Assembly (NCBI GenBank): GCA_022360015.1
Contig: JAKSDQ010000319.1
Coordinates: 1 to 64,000 of the forward strand
Reading direction: 5' to 3'
DNA: 64,000 nt
Source: Cytophagales bacterium
GTDB taxonomy: Bacteria > Bacteroidota > Bacteroidia > Cytophagales > Cyclobacteriaceae
The translations under genes and the position numbers were made by a program. Below, in pieces: positions 36,301 through 46,600 of the stretch (position 1 is the stretch's first letter; each line of letters begins with the position of its first letter). A model generated the notes under the pieces. That model worked only from the letters and a program-made list of their open reading frames with translations, did not search any database and was not told the DNA's origin.

Positions 36301-38719
36301 CCTCGAAGTGCTGTTTAACGAAAATTCGTACAACCAACCCGACATACAGGCCAAATACTGGACTATCCAAAACCTCACTGCCGGCACGACAGAGTTGCCA
36401 AGGCAAAATATAAACCTGACAAACTATACTTTTGGAAACCCTACCAAGCGTTACATAGACTACGCTGTCACATTGGATATAACGTCATTTAACAACTGCG
36501 TGGATGACAGCACAATCGTCATCAGGGTTTATCCGGAAACCGAAGTGGATTTTAATGTAACCGGTCCGGATCCAAGCTGTGAACCCTATCGGGTAACTTT
36601 CGAGAATATTTCCAATAACCCTGCCGGAACCAGGTACACCTGGACCTGGGGGGATGGTACATTATCAAGTGCCGCAGATAACGACCCGGGCTACACCACC
36701 ACGGTGACCCATACATTTTCAAACACTTCATATCTGTCAAACAAAACAGTAAATGTGAAGCTGACTGCTGTCACCCCCGATAACTGTACAAAAGAAATAA
36801 CCAAAACCATCACCCTGAATCCCCTGGTGGCCGCCAACATTATGCCGGACCGGACCAGCGGCTGCTCGCCACTGACAGTAAACTTCGATAACTTCTCCCT
36901 GGGCGACAGCTCCCCTAACAGTGCCTGGTACTATACAGACATAAGTACGGGAATAAGAAACAGGTTTTCGCAGGACTTTATCACCTCCAATACTTTTGTC
37001 AACAACAGTGGTGTCGATAAGACATTTCTGGTGGAGTATGAAGCCATCAATATGGGTGGATGTACAGATGTAGCCAGTACAACCATAACCGTATATCCCA
37101 GGGTTGACGCCAGCTTTTCCTTCCAGGGAGCCAATGAGGCCTGTAGCCCCTACCCGGTAACATTTTCCAATGATGGCATCAGAAGTGGTGTTACCTATGT
37201 GTGGAATTGGGGAGACGGAAGCTTAAGTGATACCACCACAGTAGAAAATACCATTGTACATACATTTGAAAATGCTTCGACCAGCGTGACAAAGAACTTT
37301 AATGTGGTCTTAACCGCCATTGATAATAACACTGGTTGCAGGACAAGCACCAGTGAAGTCATCACCATTTTTCCTACCATTGTGACCCGGGTCGAAGCCG
37401 ATATTCCCCGGGGCTGTGGCCCATTAAGGGTGAACTTTACCAACAACTCCTCCGGGATAGGATTAATGCATACATGGTATTACCGGATAAAGGGCACCAA
37501 TGATAAGACGGGGATACTCAACACCGCATTTGCGAGCTACGAGTTGGGGAATAAAACACAGGATAATATTGTATATGAAGTAGTCTATGAGGTAAAAAAC
37601 CCCAGGAATTGCCAGGCTATGGAAACATTCGACATTACGGTATTCCCGGAAATCGAAGCTAATTTCACAGTGGCCCCACAGCGGCAAATATTACCCGACA
37701 AGACGGTCGATGTGACCAATCTGTCAACCGATGGGAATTGGGAGTATTTCTGGGATTTTGGGGATGGAAGAGGCATAAGTGATGATAAAAATCCAGCCTC
37801 CTACGAATACGAAACATATGGTGAATACCTGATAACACTCACTGTCAAAAACCCCATAGAACAATGTGAATCGCAACACGCTGAGCTTATCGTCATTGAG
37901 CCGATTGTACCCATCGTGGATTTCACATATGATCCCGGAAACGGCTGTTTACCGGTAACGATTAACTTTACCAACCTTTCAACGGGCGCTGATGTCAACT
38001 CATTTAAATGGGATTTTGGCGATGGTGTGGGTTTTTCCAGCGAAGTAAACCCCTCATACACCTATTATAAACCGGGAGTTTATACCGTCACGCTTTCAGC
38101 GACCAATGAGATCGGACTGGTGGTGACAGAGATCAAAGAGCAAATTATAGAAGTTTATGATTTGCCCAGGGCATCATTTGTCGCCAGGCCATCCATTGTC
38201 TACCTTCCCGAAGCACCGGTTATCGTCCGGAACTATACTGTCGGTGGAGCGGATTACTTCTGGGATTTCGGTGACAGCACCACCTACAATGAATATGAAC
38301 CAAGGCATTTCTATCAGGAACCGGGTGAGTACTTTATCGAATTGGTGGCCTTGAATGAGTATGGCTGCTCAGACACTCTGAAAGTAGAAAGTGCCGTGAC
38401 AGTGATCAACGGCGGACAGGTTAAAATACCAAACGCCTTTACACCAAACCGCAATGGTCCTCCCAGTCAGGGTGGGGGCGTCGGTGTAGCCAGCAATGAT
38501 GTCTTTTTGCCTATTGTTGAAGGGGTTACTGATTTTCAAATGGAAATTTATAACCGGTGGGGCGAAATAATGTTTGCCACCAGCGATCAAACGATCGGTT
38601 GGGATGGCTATTACAAAGGGCGCCTGAGTCCTCAGGGTGTGTACCTGTACAAAATCGAACTTAAATTTGTCAGCGGTGAAAGAACCACCCGGGTTGGAGA
38701 TATCACTTTGCTAAGGTAA
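33353..38719 (+). CDS. Giant PKD-repeat cell-surface protein with T9SS type B sorting domain (SprB-like)
   Basis: Probable surface adhesin of 1788 residues. A signal peptide (MIKLRYFIVLWMIL, to about residue 24, ending VGKGQ) is followed by a Cys-rich N-terminal domain with VDWGDGSPP, a long array of PKD and PKD-like beta-sandwich modules (recognisable as WTWGDG, WNWGDG, FWDFGDG and KWDFGDG cores, most in the second half), and a 'gliding motility-associated' C-terminal domain (last 100 residues: IPNAFTPN, IYNRWGEIMF, GWDGYYKG, GVYLYKI, VGDITLLR). That tail directs export by T9SS and links the protein to PorP/SprF partners. N and C termini are clearly paralogous to the 3855-residue protein at 43632. 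A strong terminator follows. Gliding or attachment role is by analogy with SprB. Confidence 0.88.
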   Translation: MIKLRYFIVLWMILSFMNEVGKGQSCNPPPLAGFKFVRNGIGCAPLQTEIETLFSNLNAGSQITVDWGDGSPPDVFITTPTQMNTSFVHNYPQNFTVCEYTITATAVKNCDDQSSATFSSEVVVWDDDQAGMDVSGPFRVCQGFAANLQFTDNSTWNCLPGTGIPNDDDRTLQWIYGTGGTNLQGVTVAGTPASPTITGAQYTAGNPGGRSLQIDVPATRPDGTAHDIGDRFYVRLNNWNFCNPQPMPPVTDNSYIEIVAPPAPFFETKLNNNSGPARNDFCPGDVVFFDNDTPNQGNNTYVWHVFDDPTGTNLISDVTTTNHTFSFENSGQKLIRLYASTRNVIGGCNVMFEKTINIVDVPRADIQINAQAYDDDLIQFCEDPSLPSGDSVTFHNVSTGFLPNTEFHLDFYDEKDERFLFFSSNFSTLTAKTVAFAKPGVHKVILRAVDPVTTCETADTAFVEIYSRPEADFSVAGSTDLCLGKAVDFDDQSVNFTTTRSGIPGDTITEYRWWFDYNGNPASPPDAVITNATDGDISHTFNTAGTYDVRLQVSKPFSSLCEVDKIMQIQVYDNPNASFVADVTEGCPDLPVTLTNTSFPQPAGLTITYNWIVTDLFDGTIRTIPYQNPTADTTFNFSHTRGDNNNHQYTLQLEATSNIGCKTLSPVETISVYPAPNSGFSSDFDPFALNCSPVAVNFLIDTYTQNIPNVDEFIWTIDDGIGNVTIITKPAGDPALSHTFTNSTSSILNYSVKLDVTLTNTGCVVPFQRLVRVNPNPDSDFTHSVMDRRCDFVTVNIDALQKGLAVYDWSLSAPVVNSPVFDDNFDLLFDRPAATDGDLTVTMTLRTENLLGCESPTITTDSFIIPKKEEITVDLALLSNNTVCNYFDAQFENNTAAFPAGTSWQLFIKNGLGAPQDITGDITGNPDGSGGGFSYLFTVPGSYLVELIATSPDGCIFKDSETLTVHPDVTASFTPGITEGCGPLEVLFNENSYNQPDIQAKYWTIQNLTAGTTELPRQNINLTNYTFGNPTKRYIDYAVTLDITSFNNCVDDSTIVIRVYPETEVDFNVTGPDPSCEPYRVTFENISNNPAGTRYTWTWGDGTLSSAADNDPGYTTTVTHTFSNTSYLSNKTVNVKLTAVTPDNCTKEITKTITLNPLVAANIMPDRTSGCSPLTVNFDNFSLGDSSPNSAWYYTDISTGIRNRFSQDFITSNTFVNNSGVDKTFLVEYEAINMGGCTDVASTTITVYPRVDASFSFQGANEACSPYPVTFSNDGIRSGVTYVWNWGDGSLSDTTTVENTIVHTFENASTSVTKNFNVVLTAIDNNTGCRTSTSEVITIFPTIVTRVEADIPRGCGPLRVNFTNNSSGIGLMHTWYYRIKGTNDKTGILNTAFASYELGNKTQDNIVYEVVYEVKNPRNCQAMETFDITVFPEIEANFTVAPQRQILPDKTVDVTNLSTDGNWEYFWDFGDGRGISDDKNPASYEYETYGEYLITLTVKNPIEQCESQHAELIVIEPIVPIVDFTYDPGNGCLPVTINFTNLSTGADVNSFKWDFGDGVGFSSEVNPSYTYYKPGVYTVTLSATNEIGLVVTEIKEQIIEVYDLPRASFVARPSIVYLPEAPVIVRNYTVGGADYFWDFGDSTTYNEYEPRHFYQEPGEYFIELVALNEYGCSDTLKVESAVTVINGGQVKIPNAFTPNRNGPPSQGGGVGVASNDVFLPIVEGVTDFQMEIYNRWGEIMFATSDQTIGWDGYYKGRLSPQGVYLYKIELKFVSGERTTRVGDITLLR

Positions 38720-39059
38720 AAAACAGCTATTTTATCCATAAATTCAGATAGATAACCATAGTGGGATTTCAGGCCGAATAATCGGCCTGATTTTTTTATC
38801 CCAACTCCATCCAATAACTCTAAAAACATCAATAACGGCTAAATCTATTAAAAATCCACCATCCGCCGTTAATTTCTTCGAGAAAAAATAAGTGGGTAAT
38901 AAAAACCCCCTAATTAAATTTTTATTGGCTGCTACTTTCAGGAATTTTCATGATAGCCAATATTCCATTAAAATGGATGAATACGGCCTTAGTTCGGCAA
39001 AATATTCAATTTTTTGGAGTGAGGGAACGAAACAAAAGGATGTGAAAAAATGAAAGGCC
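38720..39059. other. 340-base gap
   Basis: Contains the terminator at 38769-38797; otherwise I see no gene and no exact promoter elements. Confidence 0.5.
38769..38797 (+). terminator. Intrinsic terminator after the 1788-residue surface-protein gene
   Basis: TCAGGCCG (38769-38776) pairs with CGGCCTGA (38783-38790) around a 6-base loop, followed directly by seven T. Outer GGGAT/ATCCC bases extend the pairing. Confidence 0.9.
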
Positions 39060-40727
39060 ATGAATAAGACTAATGTAATAACATATGCTTCCTTTAACAT
39101 TAAATGGGTAAATAGCTCATTAATAAAAATTTATATCGTTTTAAACCTCTTAACGGCCTATCCGGTTTTAGCCCAGGTTGGCATAGGTACGCAAACACCG
39201 GACAATTCAGCCATCCTGGAATTGTTTTCTACTGAAAAAGGGTTGCTGATACCCAGAATGAACTCTACACAGCGACTTGCCATAGCCAATCCGGCCAACG
39301 GACTTTTAGTGTATGATGAAAACCTCAGCAAGCTTTACTTTTTTGACGGTACAGACTGGAATGAACTGGGCAGGGAGGGACCACAGGGACCTCAGGGGCC
39401 TAAAGGTGACCAGGGTGATGCAGGAAGCCCCGGGGCTAACGGAGCAAACGGAACTAATGGCGTTGACGGGCAAGATGGCGTGGGCATTTCAAATATTGTT
39501 GATAATGGCAATGGCACCTTTACGGTGAATTATACAGATGGTGGTAATGATTCGTTTAGCGTACCCGTTGGAGGCGGAGCCGGTTGGGAATTAACCGGAA
39601 ACGGCGGTACGGACCCCCTGACTGAGTTTCTGGGAACTACCGATGCTCAGGACCTGATTTTTAAAACACAAAATATTGAACGGCTTCGGATTAAGCAAGG
39701 CAATGCCTCAGGAGGATATATTGGTGTCAACAATAACAATCCGGGGGCAAGACTGGACGTAACGGGAGGCGTTTCATCCACCAATTACGCCCTGAGAGTG
39801 CAAAATAGCGCTCAGAATAATTTCAGTGTGCGGGATGACGGCCACGTTTTTGTTAATCACGAGTTGGGTATAGGTACCGAGGAACCGGATGATGCTTTGC
39901 ATATCCAGAAAGGGCTGAATGCAAGATTGATAGTGGAGGCCACTGCCATTACCGCCCGCAGAAGGTTAGAAATTGGTACCTCATTCACAGGTATAGGGCC
40001 CTCTACCTCCTTTTTGAGAATGAATAATCCGCTGCAGGATTTGGTTTTCATCACCAATAATGCTATCGCTGCGGAGAGATTACGATTTAAGGACAATGGC
40101 CAGATGATTCTCGGGGAATCGGCCGGGGCGTTGACCCCCATGGGAACGAACCGGTTAACAGTCTATGGTGATGTGTATGTTGGCGGTGATGTCACTGCTA
40201 CCGGAACCGTGAGTCCATCTGACGGCAGGTTCAAAAAAAATATAAAAAATATTGGTTCGGGGCTGGATGTTGTCCTTGGATTGCGACCGGTTACGTACCA
40301 ATGGAAAAAATCCTTTACCGGGGGCACCGGGATGGAAGCAAACAAAAAATATTTCGGCTTCATTTCGCAGGAGGTGGAAAAAGTATTTCCGGAAACAGTT
40401 ATTCAAAAGGAGATTTCCGTAGGCAACGAAAAAGTCGACGACTTCAGGTTTATTAACCAGACCAACTTTACACCCATCCTGGTAAAAGCCCTGCAGGAAC
40501 AACAGGCTTTGATCGAAAAGCAAAACCGGGAAATAAACAAGCTAAAAGAGAAAATTATAACCATGGAAAAAAATAACTCAAAAATTAGTAGCGAAAATAA
40601 GATCAAGGAAAAAATAGTTTCGCTTGAAGCTGAACTTGATTTGTTGAAAACCTATATCTACAACAACTCAGCGCTGGCTGATGACATGAATAAAGATCGA
40701 AAAGAAATTAAACTATCAGATAAATAG
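39060..40727 (+). CDS. Collagen-like, tail-fibre-type surface protein with S74 intramolecular chaperone domain
   Basis: The protein has 555 residues. A long N region and hydrophobic segment end in PVLAQ (about residue 38), a likely signal peptide. Next come a segment common in Bacteroidota fibre proteins ([23 protein letters not shown]), a short collagen-like GxY run (about 108-140: [13 protein letters not shown], then GANGANGTNG), beta-rich repeats (GIGTEEP, GIGPSTS), and a C-terminal S74 peptidase/chaperone domain with [20 protein letters not shown] and LRPVTYQWK, where the Ser-Asp pair performs self-cleavage. A coiled coil ends the protein. This design is that of trimeric phage tail fibres. 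It sits between the first giant type B protein and its PorP partner. Confidence 0.82.
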   Translation: MNKTNVITYASFNIKWVNSSLIKIYIVLNLLTAYPVLAQVGIGTQTPDNSAILELFSTEKGLLIPRMNSTQRLAIANPANGLLVYDENLSKLYFFDGTDWNELGREGPQGPQGPKGDQGDAGSPGANGANGTNGVDGQDGVGISNIVDNGNGTFTVNYTDGGNDSFSVPVGGGAGWELTGNGGTDPLTEFLGTTDAQDLIFKTQNIERLRIKQGNASGGYIGVNNNNPGARLDVTGGVSSTNYALRVQNSAQNNFSVRDDGHVFVNHELGIGTEEPDDALHIQKGLNARLIVEATAITARRRLEIGTSFTGIGPSTSFLRMNNPLQDLVFITNNAIAAERLRFKDNGQMILGESAGALTPMGTNRLTVYGDVYVGGDVTATGTVSPSDGRFKKNIKNIGSGLDVVLGLRPVTYQWKKSFTGGTGMEANKKYFGFISQEVEKVFPETVIQKEISVGNEKVDDFRFINQTNFTPILVKALQEQQALIEKQNREINKLKEKIITMEKNNSKISSENKIKEKIVSLEAELDLLKTYIYNNSALADDMNKDRKEIKLSDK

Positions 40728-40750
40728 CGGTGCAGATTGTTTCCAGGGTT

Positions 40751-41950
40751 ATGAGGTTGAAAAATCATCTTAATGCAAATACATTAAGATTGCTGGCCTT
40801 TATTTGCTTTGCAACACCTGTTAAAGCACAAACCCTGTTTAACCTGGGTGGTGACGACATTGAAATTTTTGTGTCGGATGGAGAAATACTGACAATTACA
40901 GGCGATCTTAACAACAGTGGGGATATTATCAACGCCGGTTCGATCTTTATGGGGGGAAACTGGGTTAATAACGGCACTTACAACTCCCTGCAGGGTTCAT
41001 TTACGCTGAATGGTGCGAATGAGCAGCAGATCAGTCACAATGGCCAGGATTTTTTCAACCTGACTATTAACGGGAGTGGTAATAAGGTGCTTGAATCGGA
41101 TGTTTTTGTCAATAATCAGATTACGTTTGAAAACGGCCTGCTTTCCCCGGCTGGGGATGTAACCTTATTCGTTCGCGAAAATACCATGGTTATGGGCGGG
41201 AATGAGACTTCTTATGTGAATGGCAGGCTGGCCGTGGCAGGCACCGGTGACCTGTTTTTCCCGGTAGGCAAAAACGGAAACTACAAGCCTTTAAATCTGT
41301 ACAACCTGCAGGGGACATCACCTGTCCTGGGGTTTGAAGTTTTTGAGCCAAACCCGGACCCGCAGACGCCCAGAGAGCTACAGGCTATTTCCGAAACGAG
41401 GTATTGGCAAAAAACACAGCTTAGTGGCACTACTTCCGGCGGACGTGTTGAGCTTAGCATCAGTGAGGACGATGGCCTTACAGACCTTTTCCTGACCGTC
41501 GTAACAGAAACAGACCGGCCCGGCGAGGTTTTTCAAAATCTCGGACGTTCTCAAACTACCGGTGACTTGAGCAATGGGAGTGTTACCTCCGAGGCTTTCA
41601 TAGGAAATGGGAATAAAGTCTATGCTTTGGGTCAGGAAGTCGACCTGACAGGCATTGATTGTGTCCCCAATGCATTTTCTACCCTGTCGCCGGATAGGGA
41701 AGAACGGGTGATAAAAGTTTATTGCAGCAATATTTCGGAAGATGATTTCTCATTCAGGATATATGATAAATGGGGTTTGATCGTCTATGAGACCACATCG
41801 CTGGAAGAAGCTACGCAGTCAGGATGGAATGGTATTAACAGCAATACCGGCAACCCTGAAAAGAACGATGTATACAGATATGTTTTATCCGGAAAATTTT
41901 TGAATGGCAATGAGTTAAGCAGGGTAGGAACCATCACCAAAATCAATTGA
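40751..41950 (+). CDS. Secreted protein with T9SS type B (gliding-motility-associated) C-terminal domain
   Basis: About 399 residues from the ATG at 40751. A GTG at 40730 would add seven residues, but the ATG leaves a cleaner signal peptide (MRLKNHL to TPVKA). The N-terminal half is a beta-rich region with alternating Asn/Gly strands (ITGDLNNSGDIINAG, NWVNNGTYN) like a beta-helix. The last 100 residues are a type B sorting domain (CVPNAFSTLSPD, FRIYDKWGLIVYET, GWNGINSNTG, VYRYVLSGKF, VGTITKIN). The ligand or role is unknown. It starts 23 bases after the S74 protein and ends 6 bases before the PorP/SprF gene, so the three genes form one operon. Confidence 0.82.
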   Translation: MRLKNHLNANTLRLLAFICFATPVKAQTLFNLGGDDIEIFVSDGEILTITGDLNNSGDIINAGSIFMGGNWVNNGTYNSLQGSFTLNGANEQQISHNGQDFFNLTINGSGNKVLESDVFVNNQITFENGLLSPAGDVTLFVRENTMVMGGNETSYVNGRLAVAGTGDLFFPVGKNGNYKPLNLYNLQGTSPVLGFEVFEPNPDPQTPRELQAISETRYWQKTQLSGTTSGGRVELSISEDDGLTDLFLTVVTETDRPGEVFQNLGRSQTTGDLSNGSVTSEAFIGNGNKVYALGQEVDLTGIDCVPNAFSTLSPDREERVIKVYCSNISEDDFSFRIYDKWGLIVYETTSLEEATQSGWNGINSNTGNPEKNDVYRYVLSGKFLNGNELSRVGTITKIN

Positions 41951-41956
41951 CGGTTA

Positions 41957-43087
41957 ATGAAAGACAGGATGTGGTATACTGATAAGAAAGAAAAAATGGG
42001 TGATGAATGCCCTGTTACCACTTTCTGCAGGTATGTGTTTACATTGACTTGTTTTTTCTTCGCAGCGCTCACTTCTACTGTCACCGTTCATGCTCAGGAT
42101 GCCAATTTCTCACAGTATTATGCCGCCCCACTGTATTTAAACCCTGCTTTGGCGGGCGTGGATCCAAGCATTACAGTGGGTTTAAATTATCGTTCCCAGT
42201 TAGAAAATGACCTGTTTCCCAATCAATCCAGCCAGTTTTCATTCATTTTACCCATCATGGGTAAGGGAGATGCTTTAAGCCATAAAGGAGGTCTTGGTCT
42301 GTCTGCTTATAATGAAATTGCCGGTCAGCAAGCCAACTTCAAGGTAGTGGGAATAAACCTGACAGGTGCCTACAATCTCTATTTAAAACAAGATGGCAGC
42401 CAAAAAGTCACTTTTGCCATCCAGGGAGGTTTTATCAACAAACAAATCGATTTCACCAACCTGACCTGGGGGTCACAATTCGATCCGTTTGTCGGTTTTG
42501 ATACAAGCGTTAACCCCAGCATTAATTTTTTGAATGAGCGTGCCCTGTACCCGGTATTCAACGCCGGTCTCATGTGGTACACAGCGCTGGGGGGTGAAGG
42601 GGACAGCTACGGTTCGGGGGCCTACTTCGGTCTGGCGGTAGGAAACCTCAACGAGCCCGATGAGTCCCTGATTGAGGGTGAGACCATCCGTCTTCCTAAA
42701 CTTTTTAAACTTAATGCCGGCGTGGACCTGGGGGTAAGTGAAAAATTTACAATTTCCCCCAATGTACTGCTGAAATATCAAAACGGAATCTTTCAGTTTA
42801 ACGCCGGTACTTATTTGTATTATGATCTCACAGGTTCCGGTGGTGACGGGCGGGCCAACTTAACCAGGCTGGTGTTAGGGGCCTGGTACCGTTACAATGA
42901 TTCATTTATCGTAGCTACAGGTATTGATAAAAATCAATTTGCGGTTGGGTTTAGTTATGACATGCGGATTTCTTCTTTAAGGCATCCCGATATTGGATCA
43001 GGGGCTTATGAAATCTCGTTTACCTACCGGTTCAGCCGCAAGGAAAAAGAGGTACAATACCAGCATAAACCAAGGTTTTCGATATAG
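41957..43087 (+). CDS. PorP/SprF-family outer-membrane protein (T9SS partner), copy 1
   Basis: Outer-membrane beta-barrel of 376 residues. The PorP/SprF signature follows the signal peptide: DANFSQYYAAPLYLNPALAG. Repeated beta strands ending in aromatic residues continue to FSYDMRISSLRHPDIGSGAYEI (quoted in part) and the closing ISFTYRFSRK. In Flavobacterium SprF is needed to export SprB, and PorP is a T9SS component in Porphyromonas. Type B substrates are usually encoded beside such genes. The n-region before the hydrophobic core is long and acidic, so the ATG at 41996 (MGDECPV) may be the true start. It is the last gene of the S74-type B-PorP operon. Confidence 0.9.
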   Translation: MKDRMWYTDKKEKMGDECPVTTFCRYVFTLTCFFFAALTSTVTVHAQDANFSQYYAAPLYLNPALAGVDPSITVGLNYRSQLENDLFPNQSSQFSFILPIMGKGDALSHKGGLGLSAYNEIAGQQANFKVVGINLTGAYNLYLKQDGSQKVTFAIQGGFINKQIDFTNLTWGSQFDPFVGFDTSVNPSINFLNERALYPVFNAGLMWYTALGGEGDSYGSGAYFGLAVGNLNEPDESLIEGETIRLPKLFKLNAGVDLGVSEKFTISPNVLLKYQNGIFQFNAGTYLYYDLTGSGGDGRANLTRLVLGAWYRYNDSFIVATGIDKNQFAVGFSYDMRISSLRHPDIGSGAYEISFTYRFSRKEKEVQYQHKPRFSI

Positions 43088-43631
43088 TATTTCGACGCTC
43101 CGGACAAAAGTTAAATACCGTTTTGTCAGAAGTCATACTATGGCTTTGAGCCATAGTATGACTAAAGGCGCTGAAAACATCCACAACACTTTAATCATTA
43201 AAATTACACAAGTGGTTACTTTTATAATGCATCAAATCCATCGTTAGATTTTGATAATATTTGAACTATTTTTATTTTTTATATAAAAAAAATAAATACA
43301 ACCTACAGCAACTTCCGCTGCTTCTTGCTTAATATCCCGAAATAATACACAAGTCAACTTCACATTTATATTGCCGATTTTGTGCCTTTCCATTCCACTA
43401 TTTTTGATCGATTGGGAAAATGTGGAGTCCCCTTACTAAAGTTAAACGGAAGATTTTCGATTCAAATGGTCTGAATATCAAACCTTTAAAGTATTGATAA
43501 AATATGTCAAAAGGAAAAAAATGCATTCAGGAATGGGTATTAAGCACTTTGAAAGCCAAAATTCAGGAATTGTCGATGATTTTGGGGCCGTTGGGTAATG
43601 TAAGAGTTCCTTTACAGGAGAAAACAAAATT
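43088..43631. other. 544-base gap before the 3855-residue adhesin gene
   Basis: Contains the perfect palindrome at 43131-43163 and two short frames just upstream of the giant gene (43420-43497, 25 codons; 43504-43635, 43 codons). The rest is AT-rich with no recognised promoter. Confidence 0.5.
43131..43163. repeat. Perfect 15-bp palindrome with 3-base loop
   Basis: AGTCATACTATGGCT and AGCCATAGTATGACT flank TTG. The arms pair without mismatch. There is no T run, so it is not a classical terminator. A degenerate relative is at 18064-18096. Both lie shortly after gene stops. Confidence 0.75.
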
Positions 43632-43635
43632 ATGA
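43504..43635 (+). CDS. Possible 43-residue leader peptide overlapping the giant adhesin start
   Basis: ATG at 43504 opens a 43-codon frame (MSKGKKCIQEWVLSTLK at the start, VPLQEKTKL at the end). Its TGA at 43633-43635 overlaps the next gene's ATG by four bases (ATGA), the classical coupling arrangement. The product is basic and amphipathic, with no signal peptide. No homologue is recognised. The giant gene also has its own AGGAG at 43617-43621, so the frame may be chance. Confidence 0.3.
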   Translation: MSKGKKCIQEWVLSTLKAKIQELSMILGPLGNVRVPLQEKTKL

Positions 43636-46600
43636 GATTAAAAAGGATTTACGGGGTACTGTTGCTTTTTCTGCTTATGGGGTTGTCTGCCATCGATGCC
43701 AGGGCGCAGTGTACGCGTTCACCAAATGCTATTGCAGGGTTTGTACCCTACCAAACCTGTCAACCGGTACGAGTAGAGCTCCAGAGTGCATCACATGTCC
43801 TTGGCGGGCCTAATAACATTCCGGCGGGTACAACCTATACAATGGACTGGGGCAATGGTACCATACAAACATATACTACCATAGTTGACAATGAACCCAT
43901 TCCATTATTTATGGAAGAACATATTTATGACGATGCTGATACTGATTGCGACTATACGCTACGTTTCGAAGTATCCAATACATGCGGCTCGGATGTTATA
44001 GCCGGTACGGTAAATGTACATGATACGGATGAAGTCGGGTTGGCTATAACCCAGGATTATACTGTCTGCGAAGGATATGGTGGTACTTTTACCTTTACTG
44101 ACGCCTCAGCCATGAACTGCCTGGCTCCGCCTTACGGAGATGCTAATTATGAAAACAGAACTATCCGCTGGGACTATGGTACCGGTGGAAGCACCCTACC
44201 CGCAGTCACTGCCGGCGGCTTTGACGCCAGTAGTGCGGTTCACCAGGGTACTGCTTACACCGTTGCCGGAGCCGGATCAAATAGTTTGACAGTCGTGGTG
44301 CCGGCCGCCTCCACAGTGGGTCGCGACGGCGAATATTTTGAGGTTACCATGTATAACTGGAACTCCTGTAACCGCTATGACAACAACCCGGGTATACCCG
44401 GGGGCCCGGCAGACCCCATTAATGGCGATAACCCGCCTGTTAGTATCACCGCCAGAATTACCGTAGTAGCCTCACCGCCCGCACCTGCCGCTCCGGATCG
44501 TGACTATTGCTTCGGAGCAGTAGGACCATTGACCGCCTCAGCCGGTTTCGGCGGAGCTTTACGATGGTATGAAAATGCTACTTTAAGTCCCGAGGGAATT
44601 GTCACTTCGGGTACACACGTCTCGAACGGAGGAACATTTGCCCATGGACAAACCGCCGCGGGAACTTATACCTACTGGGTAACTGAAACGCTGCCCGGCA
44701 CTAACTGTGAAGGCCCTGCAACGGAAGTGACCCTGAATATAAGAGAAGATTTAGACATTACGGATGCGATTACAGGAGACGACAACGTCTGTCCGGGTGA
44801 AACTGGCCTTACCTACTCATTGCCTAACCCTCCCATCGCACAGCCTGTAGGCGGAACCACGGAATATGTATGGAGCGTACCGTTAAATTGGCACATTACC
44901 GGAGGGCAAGGCACCGAATCAATCACTGTAGAGAGCTCTACCTCAGCCGTAAGTGGTAACATAAGTGTGGTATGGCAGTTTACCAGCGCACCGCATTGTA
45001 CTTCAGGTGCAGAGACCCTGCCTGTTACCGTAAACGTATTGCCGGCGGGGAATATTACTGGTACTGAAACCATTTGCGAGGGTGATGCCCCGGAATTTAC
45101 CATCGAGCTTACCCAGGGCGTTGGAAACACAGGGCCATTTGAAGTTGATTATACAGATGGTACCAATACATTTACCGAAACCCTGGCTTTTGGGTCAAAC
45201 ACCGTGACACCCGGTATCAATCCACCACCCGGGGTTACAACAAATTATACCATCACTGAAATTCGTGACCTTGCTCCCAATGGCTGTACCGTCACTGCCC
45301 CCCACTCCAATATCGGCGGAACTGCTACCGTGTTCGTGAAATCAGATTTGGTAATCACCGATCCCATTACCGGGCCTACAGAAGTGTGTCCGGGAGATAT
45401 GGTTACCTTTTCGCTGCCGAACCCTCCTCCCCTGGTTGACGGGCTGACGACGATATATCAATGGCAACTACCTAACACCGCCGGTTCGGATCTGGGAACA
45501 ATTACCTCCGGAAATAACACGGAATCAATTAATGTCACCGTAGGAAACAACACCGGCACCAAAAGGGTAAGGGTAAGATGGCGATATTCCAACGGTCCCA
45601 GATGTCCCTCACCATGGGTACAGTTGTTTGTTAACGTAAACATACAGCCTGAGGCCGAAATCAGCGGGGATCAGTCTATTTGCCTGGGAGACAATCCTGT
45701 TTTAACTTTCAGCAACCTGGTAGGAGTAGGTGGCACAGGGCCGTTTGATATTGATTATTCACCTGATGGCGGAACTACCATTCATACCGCTACCAACGTT
45801 CCCATTGCCGGAGGTACGGTGAATGCACCCGTACCTGCGGCGGCAGGTAACTACACCTATACTATTCGTGAGATAAGAGACTTAAACGCAAATGGTTGTG
45901 TTACCACAGCCCCAAGCGCCAATATTAGCGGGAGCGCCAATGTCACAGTCAGGGAGACGCTCAATCTGACCGATCCGGTCACCGGCCCCTCTAATGTGTG
46001 CGCCAATGAAATCGGCGTCAATTTCACTTTACCCGGCGCCCCGCCTGTGCAACCGGCAGGAGGCGCCACGGAATACCAATGGACAGTACCCGCAGGCTGG
46101 ACCATAACCGGAGGCCAGGGAACCGAGTCGATTACCGTAGACATCGGATCTTCGACCGGACCAGGCAGGATTGTCAGTGTAGTCTGGCAATATCCGGGTT
46201 CACCTAACTGTACTTCCAATACGCAAAGTACAAGTGTGACTGTTGACCCGGGTCCCACTGTGGCTACGGTTGGTCCGGATCTGTCTTATTGTACGGCCAC
46301 AGACCTCATATCTGTTGGTTTGGGTGGTAACACGCCTGGGGTTGGGACCGGCTTATGGACACAGCAAAGCGGCCCCAGCGTAGCCAACATAACTAATGCA
46401 AACGATCCAAATACCACTGTAAGCATAGCAAGCGCGGCTGATGCGGGAGTTTACGTATTCCGGTGGTCAATAACCAGTGGTACCTGTCCTCCAAGCATTG
46501 CAGACGTAACGGTGGATTTTGGTACCGCCCCGGTAGTGCCTGATGCATACACTCCCGGTAACCCCAATGAAGATGCCACCTGTGGTTTAACGATAGGTTT

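Noticed and set aside
43131..43163. Perfect palindrome as a classical rho-independent terminator
   Set aside because: No T run follows on either strand; kept as a repeat only.
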